Below are positions 22,966-33,992 of a stretch of 64,000 bases of DNA, piece after piece (position 1 is the stretch's first letter; every line of letters starts with the position of its first letter). The stretch lies in contig JADDOH010002582.1 of NCBI GenBank assembly GCA_016648135.1, positions 34,552-98,551 on the forward strand, read 5' to 3'. A program made the position numbers and the translations under genes. Source of the stretch: Agrypnia vestita (taxonomy: Eukaryota > Arthropoda > Insecta > Trichoptera > Phryganeidae). The notes beneath the pieces were generated by a model. That model had not been told where the DNA came from, ran no database searches, and saw only the letters and a program-made list of their open reading frames with translations.

Positions 22966-24215
22966 CGGTCTTGGTACATTTTTTCACAATATTTACATCA
23001 ATTTATTTTCTAATTTACTCCATACAAACTTCATACTTGGCTCGCTTTTACAGAACGTACAAAATTATCATCCGTACATGAGAAAAAAAATAAATTAAAA
23101 AAAATCGTTTCATAACATGGCCCACTATTGATATCAACGGCCGATTTGGTGTATGGTTTGGTATAAGTAAATATTAGTTAGATGAATTGCATAGTTAACA
23201 TCCGCGTAACGGCTTGAACTTGAGAAGTTAAGAGAGAGGGTTGTGAATGATTTACAAAAAGCAGTGAGGGGTCCGACAACAGCCAGTCACTGAGGGGTCC
23301 GGGAACAACCCCGTCAGCCCACCCTTTACTTAAGATTCATGGCGGCATCTTGAGAACGCGCTAATAGCGGATGAATATGAAGTAGGACCCGACTGTACCT
23401 TACTTGCACCCCGATTCCCCCAACCCTTAAGTCGGCTGAAGATGAGTAAAGAGATTGGTGGATTAATAGAAATCGAATTTTGTTTAGCCTTGCAAGATAT
23501 ACTCATAATATTTACATATTCACTTGTAAAAATGCATTTCATTAAGCCGACTTCTTTGTATCATATTATACGCATCTTAATTATAAAGTTGTTAATAGTG
23601 CTGTGCAGCAAAACATCTTGAACGCGGGAGTCTTGATATTTATACAAGTTATTCTGTTTGAAGTTTCTAGAACAAGGTGACTATTTCCGGCTCTCAACAT
23701 AATTTTCATAATCAGTTATGATGCTTTGAAATGTCAAAATCATAAAAAAAGTTGTACAAAATACCATTTTTCGATTGTTCATTGGAAATACATTTCGTAA
23801 AAATAACAAATTATTGTGATTATGTTAGACTTGCTCGGATAAACTAATTTGTGATGTTTTGATTTGTTGACATTCGTTTTCAGAATTTTTGGAATTCAAT
23901 AAAATATGAAGGAATTGATATAGGTATCTAATAATATACAAGAATCCAAATTTCTCTAGATTTTCGTTCCGAGAGATCAGATTGTTTTTAGTTTAAGAAC
24001 ATCATTCACTCGTTAATAAAACTCTAAAAATATTGATTCGACACGATTCCAACCTTAGAGTATATACAATCCATAGAGGGATAACTAAACATTTTACCAA
24101 ACCCGTACGCGTGGTAACATAAAGCTTACTCAGTTTTAACAATATAGTAACACATAAGACAAAAAGGGACAAAAAAGATCACCCGGTCGGGTACGTCTTT
24201 AATTGCTTTGTAAGG
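22966..24215. other. No gene recognised; direct repeat near 23240-23310
   Basis: 23255-23310 contains two near-identical words (gaggggtccgacaaca and gaggggtccgggaacaa) about 36 bases apart inside a GC-richer segment reaching to 23450. No coding content recognised. Confidence 0.35.
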
Positions 24216-24253
24216 GTTCTCTTTGCCCGAGTTTCAAAACTCGGGCAGAGAAC
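24216..24253 (+). promoter_or_regulatory. Strong hairpin upstream of THAP gene
   Basis: gttctctttgcccgagttt is followed at once by its inverse, caaaactcgggcagagaac. It is an almost perfect stem interrupted by a two-base bulge. It lies about 80 bases before the THAP start codon, so it could fall in the 5' untranslated region or promoter. Its role is unknown. Confidence 0.5.
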
Positions 24254-24331
24254 GGCGGAGCTGACAGATTTGTTATCCGTATTTTCGATAAATTATTGTG
24301 TGTTTACGTGCAAATATTACAAAAAATTGAT

Positions 24332-25446
24332 ATGCCTTCTTGTGCAATGAAGGGGTGTTCCAATAGGACTGGAAACGGGAAGAAACATATCAGTTATCAC
24401 AGGTATTTTATCCAAAATATGAAAATTTTACATATATACGTTTTATTTCATAATTTTAACAACAAACCAACTGCAAACATTTACTTTTGTTTAAAAAATC
24501 CTAGAACGTTTATTTTTGATTGATTTTATTACACAAATAATTCGGAGAATGCTATTTTGAAGATGTTTTTGATGACTTAAATCAAAATATGTCTATGAAT
24601 GTTCAATCAACACGAACTGTAAAATCATTTACTTAGATAGCCGACATTTTAAAATATATCCGTCTCTTTTTTTCTCCTTTAAAAATTCTGAATTTTTAGG
24701 AGTAAGAAAGAGAAGGCACTACATTGTATGGATCTAACTAAGCTCAATGTGGTATTTTTATGACAAAGCATATTGTACCGACAGGGCTGTGCTTAAAATT
24801 TTAAAATACAAATTATTTATTATTTATTATTTAAAGTATTCGGATTGGGATATCATTTTTTGTAGGTTCCCAAAAAATGAAGTAAGAAAAAGTGAATGGA
24901 TCCATGCTGTGGGAAGGATTAATTGGAATCCCGGAAATCACAGTTGTGTTTGCTCAGATCACTTCTTGAATGTACATTTTGACAGAAGGAAAGAAAACAA
25001 ATTAGTTCGAATAAAAAAATTTGCCGTTCCTACGAATAATTCAAGAACAGAACTGGCTATTGATAGAGTAAGTACCTATAGTGTTCATTCTTTATTCGTT
25101 TTTCGTTACATAAAAAATATATAAAACGCCAATTTTTATGGGATTTATAAAATTAGTTATGTGCATTCTGAAACTCCTAATATATGAAGTAGTATATTTT
25201 CGTCCGGTATAAATATACATTGCCCTACTATATTAAAATTTTATATTTATTATTAATTCCATTAATGTATTTCATCATATTGTTTTTTCAAACAATGTAT
25301 TTTATGTGTATATACAAACAATGTATATTATGTAAATAACGTAATTTTCTAAATATTTGTACAAATGCAGATATCTAAATGTTTATGTTTGATGTGATAT
25401 AAATAATCTTCGATTATAATTATTATTATTGCAGTTCCTTATATGA
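24332..25446 (+). CDS. Small THAP-domain (C2CH zinc finger) protein, three exons
   Basis: Exon 1 is 24332-24402 (MPSCAMKGCSNRTGNG...SYHR). Intron donor AG|GTATTT, acceptor TTTTTTGTAG. Exon 2 is 24866-25067 (FPKNEVRKSEWIHAVG..., ending AID-R). Donor A|GTAAGT, acceptor TATTGCAG, and exon 3 is 25435-25446 (FLI, stop). The phases fit and the product is 94 residues. The THAP signature is complete: C4 and C9, P26, W35, C53-S-D-H56 and AVPT at 77-80. THAP domains bind DNA through zinc and occur in transcription regulators and at the N-terminus of P-element-type transposases. Here the domain fills the whole protein, with no coiled coil or catalytic region after it. The true third exon could instead lie elsewhere, or the locus could be a domesticated or broken P-element N-terminus. 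The domain and exons 1-2 are secure; exon 3 is inferred. Confidence 0.8.
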
Positions 25447-25474
25447 TTATTTTTGTGGTGATATTTAAAATTGT

Positions 25475-25480
25475 AATAAA
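25475..25480 (+). terminator. Poly(A) signal of the THAP gene
   Basis: AATAAA lies 29 bases after the predicted stop codon, followed by further overlapping AATAAA-like words to 25495. This supports a short third exon. Confidence 0.5.
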
Positions 25481-26593
25481 ATAAATAAAAATAAATATAT
25501 GTACCCACATATAAAAGGCATTTTCATTTATTGCTACTTTATTGTAAGAGAATTCACAGAGAATCGTTCATTTGTGGTAGCCCTGTTTTAGCAAGAAATT
25601 ACAAACACGTGTTAGAAACGAATTGTCCAGTCTCACCGAATGACCACGCCTCTTTTAACAAAATTCTTACAAGTTTCGAAATAATATGGTCTCTATGGAT
25701 TGTATATACTCTAAGATTCCAACCATAAAAATGAAACAATGATTTAGATGAGAGATATTGATATAGAGAGTATTTTTTCGTCTATTTTTATATTCAAGTA
25801 CTCGAGAAAACGTGATTTAGCCCTCGCACCAAATAATAATCGCAGTCTCCCTGCTGCCCCACTAGGGTGGGTAGGGTAGGGTGGGTGTAGGGATTGAAGA
25901 TACAGAGATTGACGCTGAATGGGGTGCATCGACAAAATGGTTGCCCAACACATTAAGACAAATTGATGTCTCGTAAACGATCATTTATGATTTTGAAACG
26001 AATGAGTTACAAGTAGGTAGATTCAATACTTTATATTATATACTACGCGTTTTAATAAATATTAAAAATAGGACTTTCTAATTAAACATGACTTAAAAAT
26101 AATATCAAAATAATGAAGTAATAAAAATAAATATTTTATTGTTTAAATTATAGTACGCACAGCCGATTTTTATCTATCATTCTTATATTTGTAAAAATAA
26201 ATTCAATTAATTTTTAAAATTTAATTATGTTTGTAAGAATGTATAAAATTTAAATAAAAAAGAGGAGCACAAAATTTATTAACTAAACCATAATAAACAT
26301 TGAAATTATTAATATAATAGCTTTGTTTTCACCTCTCATTTGTTAAATATCAACGGGGCCAATGGTCTCTGAATCAGGATTTTTTCTCCTTCTTATACAT
26401 TTTCCAATATCATCGATATTTTCCCTTAGCTCTTGTTGTTACTATTATTTTTAAACCTTTTAGTTATGACTAATGCGTGCTTATTTGTATCTGTAAGAAA
26501 CTTTGATGGTTTTGCTCACTTAACTGCCTTTTAATGTAATAATTAATGCATGTAATTAGTTCCTTTTTATCGTCTTCATTTTTTTAACCATAA
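25481..26593. other. No gene recognised
   Basis: The 65-codon plus frame at 25531-25728 has no recognisable domain. 25850-25890 holds a GGGTGGGTAGGG-type G-rich tract. Otherwise AT-rich. Confidence 0.4.
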
Positions 26594-26710
26594 ATCCATT
26601 TTTTATGTTAAAATTTTATAAATTCATTTTAAATTTTTTAGAAAATGGATTAAGGTAATACCTACCTATATCCATTTTTTAATGTTAAAATTTTATAAAT
26701 TCATTTTAAA
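26594..26710. repeat. Direct duplication of about 40 bases
   Basis: The block beginning atccattttttatgttaaaa at 26594-26633 recurs at 26670-26710 with one inserted A. A 36-base spacer separates them. Local duplication in AT-rich DNA. Confidence 0.75.
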
Positions 26711-27590
26711 ATTGTGTACCTTTTCAATTGTGTACATTTTAAAATACCCAAAATATATTTCGGAAATAAAACACATAAACAAATTTAAAAATGCATAACC
26801 TGGCCAACTTCTAACTTGTCATAATCATAATTAATACTTTATTATAATGAAATATAAAAATCTTAATCTTAAAAATAAGGTATAATTACTTATTGTAGAT
26901 AAATACTGTCTCATCAATTATTTATTATTCAATGTTCTCCAAAGATAAATAACATTCAATTCAAAATGAACATCCCGTCCGTTTGCGAACGTTCACAAAG
27001 CTACCTCGGGGTGTTTAGACATCACTGAAGATTACTTGGCCTAAGAAGTCTATCAATACAGTATAATTACAGCTAAAATGTCACCCCCAACTTTGTTCCG
27101 GGCATTTCCTTCAGGACTCTTGGATAAGCTCCACCCGGGAGCTTCGAAGTAAGCCGGGGAGCTTTAAGACACAAAGCAAAATATCTAACTCGATGACTAA
27201 TAAAATTGTGCATAGATGGCGGTAAGCCAGCAGCTGCAAGTACAAGTCGATTATAAATGTACAAAATATACTTCATTAAAACATTCATATAAATCTTACT
27301 TGACTGCCTGGTGCATAATATGTAACGTGGACGGATTGTGAAATATTTATTAACGCCTGAACGAGTCTGAATTTAAAGGTAAAGGTAAAGTATTATTACC
27401 GTCTTTTGTGATATATTTTTATGATTACGATTTTACTTAATTTTAATTACTTGGTTAAAGCTCGTTAGTAGTGATAGAAAAAATAATATTTTCAATTTTC
27501 ACACGAAGCAAACACATTGTGGTGAGACATAATATCTTTAAATAAAATAAGTATTTGTATAACACCACTTTATTGAGTTTACACCAACTA
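26711..27590. other. No gene recognised
   Basis: 27080-27180 is somewhat GC-richer with no recognised frame. Otherwise AT-rich. Confidence 0.4.
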
Positions 27591-27665
27591 GTTTCAACTC
27601 ACAACTGAGTCTTCGTCAGGGTTCAGTATAACTTTTGTTAAGTTAATACTGAACCCTGACGAAGA
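27591..27665 (-). ncRNA. Hairpin with hammerhead-like core, Penelope-type
   Basis: 27610-27665 is a perfect 20-base inverted repeat (tcttcgtcagggttcagtat and its inverse, loop 16). On the minus strand, across 27619-27591, the sequence reads CTGACGA, then GACTCA-GTTG-TGAGTT as a stem-loop, then GAAAC. This is the order of the conserved hammerhead core: CUGANGA, stem II, GAAA. One extra A sits before the stem, so catalysis is uncertain. Such motifs are known in the terminal repeats of Penelope-like elements. I did not find the rest of such an element here. Confidence 0.35.
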
Positions 27666-28860
27666 TTTTTGTATTGAGTCAAGTGACGAATGTGCCAGAT
27701 TATTATAGATTTATTTTATTCAAAACATGCATAAATATGACTAAAGATATTAAAAGTCTGACCGACGCGACGTCCCAACAACGATTTTTTAAAATGTTAA
27801 ACATCAATCGTGAAAAAGTACACTTTTTAAAAGGTTAAAATGAATAGTAATTGGTTTTTCACGTAAAATGAATATTATTAGAATGTTTTAATAAATAATT
27901 TATTAAAATTAATTTTATGTACTTTCAAAGAGTGATATTATTTGTATTAAAAGGAAACAAAAAGGCCCAATGAAAGGACTGATTGTTATTGTAAAGAGGA
28001 TGTGAAGTATTCTGAATTGTGATAATGTTGCAGTACTTACATAAATTACGGTACCCATAGATATTTCTGCCTTTCCTGAAGGTGGAGGCTTTAATGTTGG
28101 AAATTATCCTTTTGCTTGCTTTGAAAGTTCCAAGTTCTGAGTGTGCCTTGCTGCGGCCTTACTCGATGTGGCCACTTTAAAGTTTTCACTTAAGATTGTA
28201 CAGAAATGTATGTATCAATCTAACATAAATGGGATATTATTGTTTTAAGGAGAGCGTTTTATTACTGTTTCTTATTGCTGAGAATATACTGAATTAAGTA
28301 AAGTTTTATAGTCGTTTTATTTTTTTTTCTTAACCTAATGTTAATTTTTTTTATGTTTTAATTTTATTCCAGTATTTGATTAATCCCAGGAATTTTCACT
28401 GGTCGTATTCTTTTGGTTCTGATAGGGTTGTTCGTGTGGAGATACCGTCTAGTACTTCCCACGAATCGATGAAGATACCTGTATAATTATTTGATTTGTC
28501 CAATTTATTTTGCACGATGGTGAATATTTTCGATTGCGCCCTGCGTGCATATTCCCCCAGTGAACCCGAATGGATTCTCATTATTATAGAATTGACTTTG
28601 TGATTGAGTTCTTGACTGCTTATTATTTATATTATTGTTTACTTGACTGGTTATTCTATATATTGTATTATTAACTAAGATTTGATGTATTAGATTTTCT
28701 TTTCTTTCCTTCCAATTGTTATATAATTAGATTACACTACCTATACCTTTGATTGTAAGTGGTTATCCCTCACCACACTCAAGAATATAATTATTTTTGG
28801 TGAGGTATACACACACAAAAAATAAAGATTTGTAAACATTTATGTATGATTGTAGAATTT
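27666..28860. other. No gene recognised
   Basis: AT-rich; the 61-codon minus frame at 28396-28581 shows no recognisable domain. The end is a (TA)n tract that received the next mariner. Confidence 0.45.
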
Positions 28861-28882
28861 TTTATATATATATATATATATA

Positions 28883-30165
28883 TTAGGTCCTTACATATGA
28901 AATTGGCGTTTTGCCGTACTGGCAAAATTGATCTCAAATATCTTCTCTTTGGTTAGGAATTTCAAATCCAAATTTATACAGCTATTTACTCGTGTATTTG
29001 TGTTTTGAAAATTATAATTCATTTGTTTTTTCCTCAATTGTTTTTTTCTTTGCGTCACTCAGTTTACAAAATGAAAAACTTGAAATATCGCGTTATTTAC
29101 GAGTACGAGTTCCACCGTGGCACTAGTGCTGCAGAAACGGCTCGAAGGATTAATGATGTGTATGGCGACGGTGCCGCAAAAGAAAACACAGTGCGTTTTT
29201 GGTTCCAACGTTTTCGTTCTGGAAATTTCGACCTGCAGAACAAGCCCCGTGGACGGCCGGAGACCAAAGTTGATAATGAAGAATTGAAGGCTATTGTGGA
29301 AGCGGATCCATCGCAAACCACATCCGAGTTAGCTGCAGGCTGCGGTGTTAGTGATAAAACTGTTTTAATCCACTTGAAGCAAATTGGTAAGGTGAAAAAG
29401 CTTGAAAGGTGGGTACCTCACGAATTGAGTGAAGCAAATCAACAAACGCGCGTTGACTGCTGCGTTGCATTACTCAACCGGCACAATAATGAAGGGATTT
29501 TAAATCGAATCATTACCTGTGATGAAAAGTGGATCCTGTACGATAATCGGAAGCGCTCATCGCAATGGCTGAACCCTGCCGAACCAGCCAAACCATGCCC
29601 CAAGCGAAAATTGACTCCAAAAAAGTTACTTGTGAGCGTTTGGTGGACTAGTGCTGGTGTCGTTCACTACAGCTTTCTTAAATCTGGCCAGACGATTACG
29701 GCAGATGTCTATTGTCAGCAACTGCAAACCATGATGGAAAAGCTAGCTGCTAAATAACCGAGGCTGGTTAATCGCTGTAGGCCACTGCTGCTTCATGATA
29801 ACGCTAGACCACACACTGCACAACAGACGGCTACCAAATTAGAGGAGCTTCAATTGGAATGTCTAAGACATCCACCGTACTCTCCGGACCTTGCCCCAAC
29901 AGATTACCATTTTTTTCGAAATTTGGATAACTTCTTGCAAAGGAAAAAATTCAACTCCGATGGGGCAGTCCAAACGCCTTCAAGATTTTATTGATTCCCG
30001 TCCGAATGGTTTTTTTAGTAAAAGGATCGATGAACTACCTATGAGATGGCAAAAGTGCATAGATAGCAATGGTACATACTATTGATTAAATAAATATATT
30101 ATAATAAAAAAAAATCGGCTTAGTTCCTCCCATACTAAACGCCAATTTCATATGTAAGGACCTAA
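28883..30165 (+). mobile_element. mariner element, copy 1 (young, disabled)
   Basis: A 1283-base mariner. The terminal inverted repeats are 29 bases and perfect: TTAGGTCCTTACATATGAAA at the left start and its inverse at the right end. A TA target duplication lies at 28881-28882 and 30166-30167. It landed in a (TA)n microsatellite, which now flanks it on both sides. It is nearly identical in sequence to copy 2 at 46585-47871, which implies recent activity of the family. The transposase is broken. Confidence 0.95.
29071..30085 (+). pseudogene. mariner transposase, copy 1 (nonsense and frameshifts)
   Basis: Starts at ATG 29071 (MKNLKYRVIYEYEFHRG), just after the 5' untranslated region shared with copy 2. 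Present are the N-terminal helix-turn-helix region (residues about 1-110), WVPHEL (114-119) and the first catalytic aspartate in TCDEKW (residue 151). A TAA at codon 229 (stop at 29755-29757) ends the frame before the second and third aspartates. Beyond it the sequence still encodes HDNARPH and YSPDLAPTD. Two single-base losses relative to copy 2 (in the AVQTAFKDF region) and one added base near the end (tactattga) break it further. It cannot make an active enzyme. It resembles the cecropia/mori-type mariners related to human SETMAR; the subfamily is from memory. Confidence 0.93.
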
Positions 30166-30265
30166 TATTAGATATATATATTATATAAGGATCTATAAGA
30201 ATATTATATATATATATATTAATATATATATATATAGATATATATATATATATATATATTATTAA
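30166..30265. repeat. (TA)n-rich microsatellite flank
   Basis: Interrupted alternating TA tract continuing the microsatellite that lies left of mariner copy 1, ending in an A run. Confidence 0.9.
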
Positions 30266-30998
30266 TTAAATAAAAAAAAAAAATTAAACTATACTATATG
30301 TTTCCTTATAAAAAAGAGTAAGGCTTAAAATTGATAGAATTTTGAAACGTGGACGACAATATAAAGCGCAAACTTCACAAAGATTTATTAGATTTTATAA
30401 TTTTATTTAAATATCGCTTTGATTGATTATTCATTCATTTTAATCTATTCAAAAGAATTTAATGCCTATACAAATCTTTTAACTAATTCGGTACCAAAAG
30501 ACAGATTTCGTTCATGGAGCTTCCTTTAGTAGGTATGTCTATTCTAGCTTATATAGCCTTTTTCGTAAACATTCATTCACCAGGTTCAATGATGAAAAGT
30601 GTGAAAATTGATATATTTTTCTTCTTCAAAATTCCGAAATTAAATTAATAATATATTTTGAGACGGGTCTGAAAATTTAATATAAACTGAGTGCTCGTGG
30701 AATAAAGAAGTATCTACTCGAATTTCAGGTTGGACTAAAGTCACCAAAATTCAACAAAATTTGGTAAAAATTAATATTAAAATGTAGAAAATCGAAATCA
30801 TGCAGATAGCTCCAGACAGAATTGTTTTATTATTTGGAAATTTAATGAAAATCTAATTTCATTTCAAATTAAAAAAAACCCTTATTTGTTAAATATTGGT
30901 AGCACCAAATAGTACTATTGATAATTATTTACTTTTGCGGATGTTTAATACGTATTGGACAGCAATGTGAATTAATGCCTGAAAGTTGCCTAGAACAA
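30266..30998. other. No gene recognised
   Basis: AT-rich sequence without gene or repeat signals. Confidence 0.5.
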
Positions 30999-31002
30999 TT
31001 AA

Positions 31003-31913
31003 GGGGGGGGGGGTAAGGTTTTTAACTTTTTTTTTTTGTATTTTATTTTAAATTTTTTAAATGTATGTATAACATCGTAAGAATATTGTGTCAAAATTTC
31101 AAGTCAATCGGAGCAAAATTGACGAAATTATGAACATTTGAGCGATACTCAGACTGATTTTCTATACCTGCTCGGGCAGCTAAGAAACGCGCTCACCCGA
31201 GGACTACCGGACGTGCTATTTGCATTGGAAGAGTTTTGCGTAGACAAGGACAAACAGATGCTGATGATGAAAGCTCTTTGCCGTGTGAACATGGCATCGA
31301 CGACTATGTGTAAGTATAAAATAAGTGTTGAGTTTTATTTTGAATTTTACAGTGTGTAAAACTTTAAATCGTTTTCCCCACATCTCACGTTTTCAAAGTC
31401 GGTGTCCATCATAACTTCAAAACCATTACACCGATCCTTTTGAAATTTTGAATGCTATTTCTGTACATAATTTACGAGGTAACGCTGTCGAGTTTTTTCC
31501 AAATTTGTTATTAATTTTTATTTTTAATAACAAATTAGTCGATATTTTTCGCAAAAAATCGCGTTTTTCCCTTCAAAGTGTTCCAAAAAATTGAAAAATT
31601 GAAATTTCAAAAAACCCTCCCAGCGTTACCTGGGAAAATCTATTTATTATCTAACGAATTAACTTTGATTTTTTGATTTCAGATGATTTAGCACCAAGTT
31701 ATGATGGACACCGCAATTCTACTTTTTTCCGAGACACGTCCGAATAATTGCTGCCATTGCCGTATTTCTTAATATTTCGTCTTGAAAATTTTACACAATA
31801 TTCTTCAAATATCATACTTTAATGTACTATTGGTTTTAATAGATTTTAACTGTGTCGTCACAAAAATTCACAAAAACATGCCTTTTTTTGTACGAATTAA
31901 CCTTACCCCCCCC
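31003..31913 (+). mobile_element. TTAA-flanked piggyBac-like non-autonomous element
   Basis: Exactly flanked by TTAA on both sides (30999-31002 and 31914-31917). Inverted ends are GGGGGGGGTAAGGTT at the left (the G run is 11 long) and its inverse at the right. TTAA duplication is the hallmark of piggyBac elements. At 911 bases it is too short for a piggyBac transposase. Inside lies a second, perfect 18-base inverted pair, CGGTGTCCATCATAACTT at 31400-31417 and its inverse at 31696-31713, which may mark a nested insertion. A GC-richer open stretch lies at 31120-31310. Confidence 0.7.
31114..31753 (+). CDS. Doubtful spliced ORF inside the TTAA element
   Basis: The frame through 31117-31310 is open after an upstream TGA and reads DFLYLLGQLRNALTRGLPD and LFALEEFCVDKDKQM. 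It is helical-looking and richer in G+C than its surroundings. It ends at a donor (TATGT|GTAAGT near 31311). An acceptor-like ttgatttcag at 31673-31682 would continue it, in phase, as DLAPSYDGHRNSTFF and so on, to a stop near 31753. No ATG starts this frame locally and I do not recognise the protein. The second block overlaps the inner inverted repeat. A second plus frame across 31140-31310 is also open, so coding status is unproven. Confidence 0.15.
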
Positions 31914-32017
31914 TTAAGGCTTAAATAAAGATTGTTCGCGATTTCACGTATCGCCCGAAGAGAGGACCATAACTTGAAAAAATGGTATACCAGTAAGGAC
32001 TGTATAATTGAAAATAC

Positions 32018-32351
32018 TGTTATGTGTCGTGGCTCGGTCGAAATGAAAGGAAAATCTATTTCGTAATTTATCACTCGTAAAATAAACCTTTATTATCGCT
32101 TCAACATTTTATCTGACATTTTACATTCGCTGGAAATGCAATATTCTTTTTAAACTAAAAGAACCGCTTCGCTTTTGTTTTGCTACTGCGGTAAGAATTT
32201 TTCTAAAATCTTCGCTTTCGAATTATCTGTTACTTCGTTATTTCACGACTGAGCACACCGACTCGTCGTTCTGCGCATGTTCTGCGATGTTCTGCGCGCA
32301 TGCGCCTTCGCTTGTATTCGGCTGTCAAACGTCAACCGACATCTCGTTACA
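32018..32351 (-). mobile_element. Solo LTR with 4-bp target duplication
   Basis: Plus-strand ends are TGTTATGTG and CGTTACA, so TG..CA termini. The tetramer ATAC flanks both sides (32014-32017 and 32352-32355). A poly(A) signal reads AATAAA on the minus strand near 32090, which sets the orientation. An internal GC-richer tandem (ttctgcgcatg, ttctgcgatg, ttctgcgcgc) lies at 32270-32300. The four-base duplication and LTR length fit a gypsy-type element reduced to a solo LTR. Confidence 0.75.
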
Positions 32352-32355
32352 ATAC

Positions 32356-32954
32356 TTTTATGTATACCTAATATACTCGTACCTGTGGTTGTGGCGTATT
32401 AGAGATCACAAAGATGTCATATTCATAAACGGATCATATTTAATATAATATGATCACAGCACTTGGAATAGATAATAAAAAAAATATTTTTTATTTTTTG
32501 AATAGTTCACAAACAATGAAAAACATATAATATGTACATAGGTAATAAAATTATAATATGTACACTTACTTTAAATGCTTTTCATTACTTAAATATGAAC
32601 ACAGCAAGAGATAAAAGTAAAGGCTAAAACATATATATATAAGAAAGAACAGAAAAAATTGATTTTATAGAGTGAGCTTAAACTGAGTGAGATTGAATAG
32701 AGACCGAACAATTAATTTCGCAAGTTTGGTAATAGATCTCTTATATTCGTGGAAACCGTCATGAAATATGTCAATAAGGACATTATGGTTTTTTATTTAT
32801 TTATTTAGATACGTTTCGTTATTTATTTACGTTATAATGGTATTTTCTATTTTGTTGTATGACCTCAACATAGAAAGAACACAGAAAATGTATTATATGT
32901 CCTAAGTCGGCGACTAGGACTAATGACTAAATATTTTATAATTTATTAATACAG
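32356..32954. other. AT-rich, nothing recognised
   Basis: No gene or element recognised. Confidence 0.5.
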
Positions 32955-33135
32955 TCCCGCGAGTTTTTTTTACGCCTCGACAGGCCAGGAGGCCCAATTA
33001 CAGAAGCGAAATACATCAAAAAACACCCAGGCTTGAGTAAATCACAGATTAAAATTGTGACCTCACCGGGAATCGAACCCGGAACCCTCGGTGTGGGAAG
33101 CCAGTGTCACACCCACTGCGCTACGAGAGCCGAGA
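32955..33135 (-). mobile_element. tRNA-derived SINE of a second family
   Basis: On the minus strand the head reads gctctcgtagcgcagtgggt (A-box-like, from about 33132). It is followed by a perfect T-arm with B box, ccgggttcgattcccgg (about 33085-33069). A tRNA-unrelated body and a short A-run tail (plus-strand tttttttt near 32965) follow. The acceptor ends do not pair, so this is not a tRNA gene. The body differs from the main SINE family in this window. Confidence 0.75.
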
Positions 33136-33876
33136 TGAAACGATATCCGGAGTAGCTATTTCTTGGGTCACTGGAAGGAGCATTGAAGTGGCCGGTAGGG
33201 GTGAGGGCGACGAACGCTACCGGAAGGGAGAAAGACGATGATTGGGGAGGCAATCTAAATTAATATTCATCTCGGTTTATCTTACTTTTGAGACAAGGTC
33301 AATCAAAGGGGATGGAAATTTTTTATCTGGATTGACTTAAAACGTAGGTACCTACCTGCAAAAAACACAAATGTTTTTGTCCTTTACAAGTTTCGAGACA
33401 AGGTGAACACTTGAAAAAAATATATAAAACGATTAATAATTTTGATAAAGCTTAAATAAAAAAAATCTCGAGGAAATCAAGGCTCATCCGGAGTTGTAGA
33501 GTCATGTAATGATAGTGATGATGACGGTACGCATTCTTATTTACAACAATGATTTCATAAAAAAGATACAAAGATTTGAAAATAAATATTCGGTTAATTG
33601 ACACTAAATTAAACTTTGTAATACACAAGTTGAGTTAATTTGTCATTAGGTACTATAATTTTGAGAGGAGCAGTCTTTCTCGTTGTAATTAATAACTCAA
33701 CGTGAGTTACAAAATTTGAATATAGGTAATTTGAATTAAAATAATCACGTCGCACCACAAAGTACCTGCCGTATCAACCAATAGTAAAAATGTTAAGCAC
33801 TTATTATTTTTCTATAGAAAACATTAGATATGTAATTCGAACAGTTAGGTTACAAAAAGATTTCAATCCCTTGTTA
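33136..33876. other. No gene recognised
   Basis: 33165-33245 is GC-richer; otherwise AT-rich. No coding signal. Confidence 0.4.
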
Positions 33877-33992
33877 TTTTTTGTGATTGTGAACTTAGGC
33901 TACAGAATGATGAATTGTGAATGTGATTGTGACGTTTTTGTGATTGCGAAGTTAGTTAACAGAATGATGAATTATGAACAGTTAGGCTACAG
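33877..33992. repeat. Two-unit imperfect tandem, period about 58
   Basis: The unit tttttgtgattgtgaactta.. with cagaatgatgaattgtgaa occurs at 33877 and again at 33935 with scattered changes. The open frame across it (33790-34080) is a by-product. Confidence 0.7.

Noticed and set aside
33049..33135. Possible tRNA gene on the minus strand
   Set aside because: T-arm and B box are perfect, but the acceptor strands do not pair and a SINE body and A tail follow.
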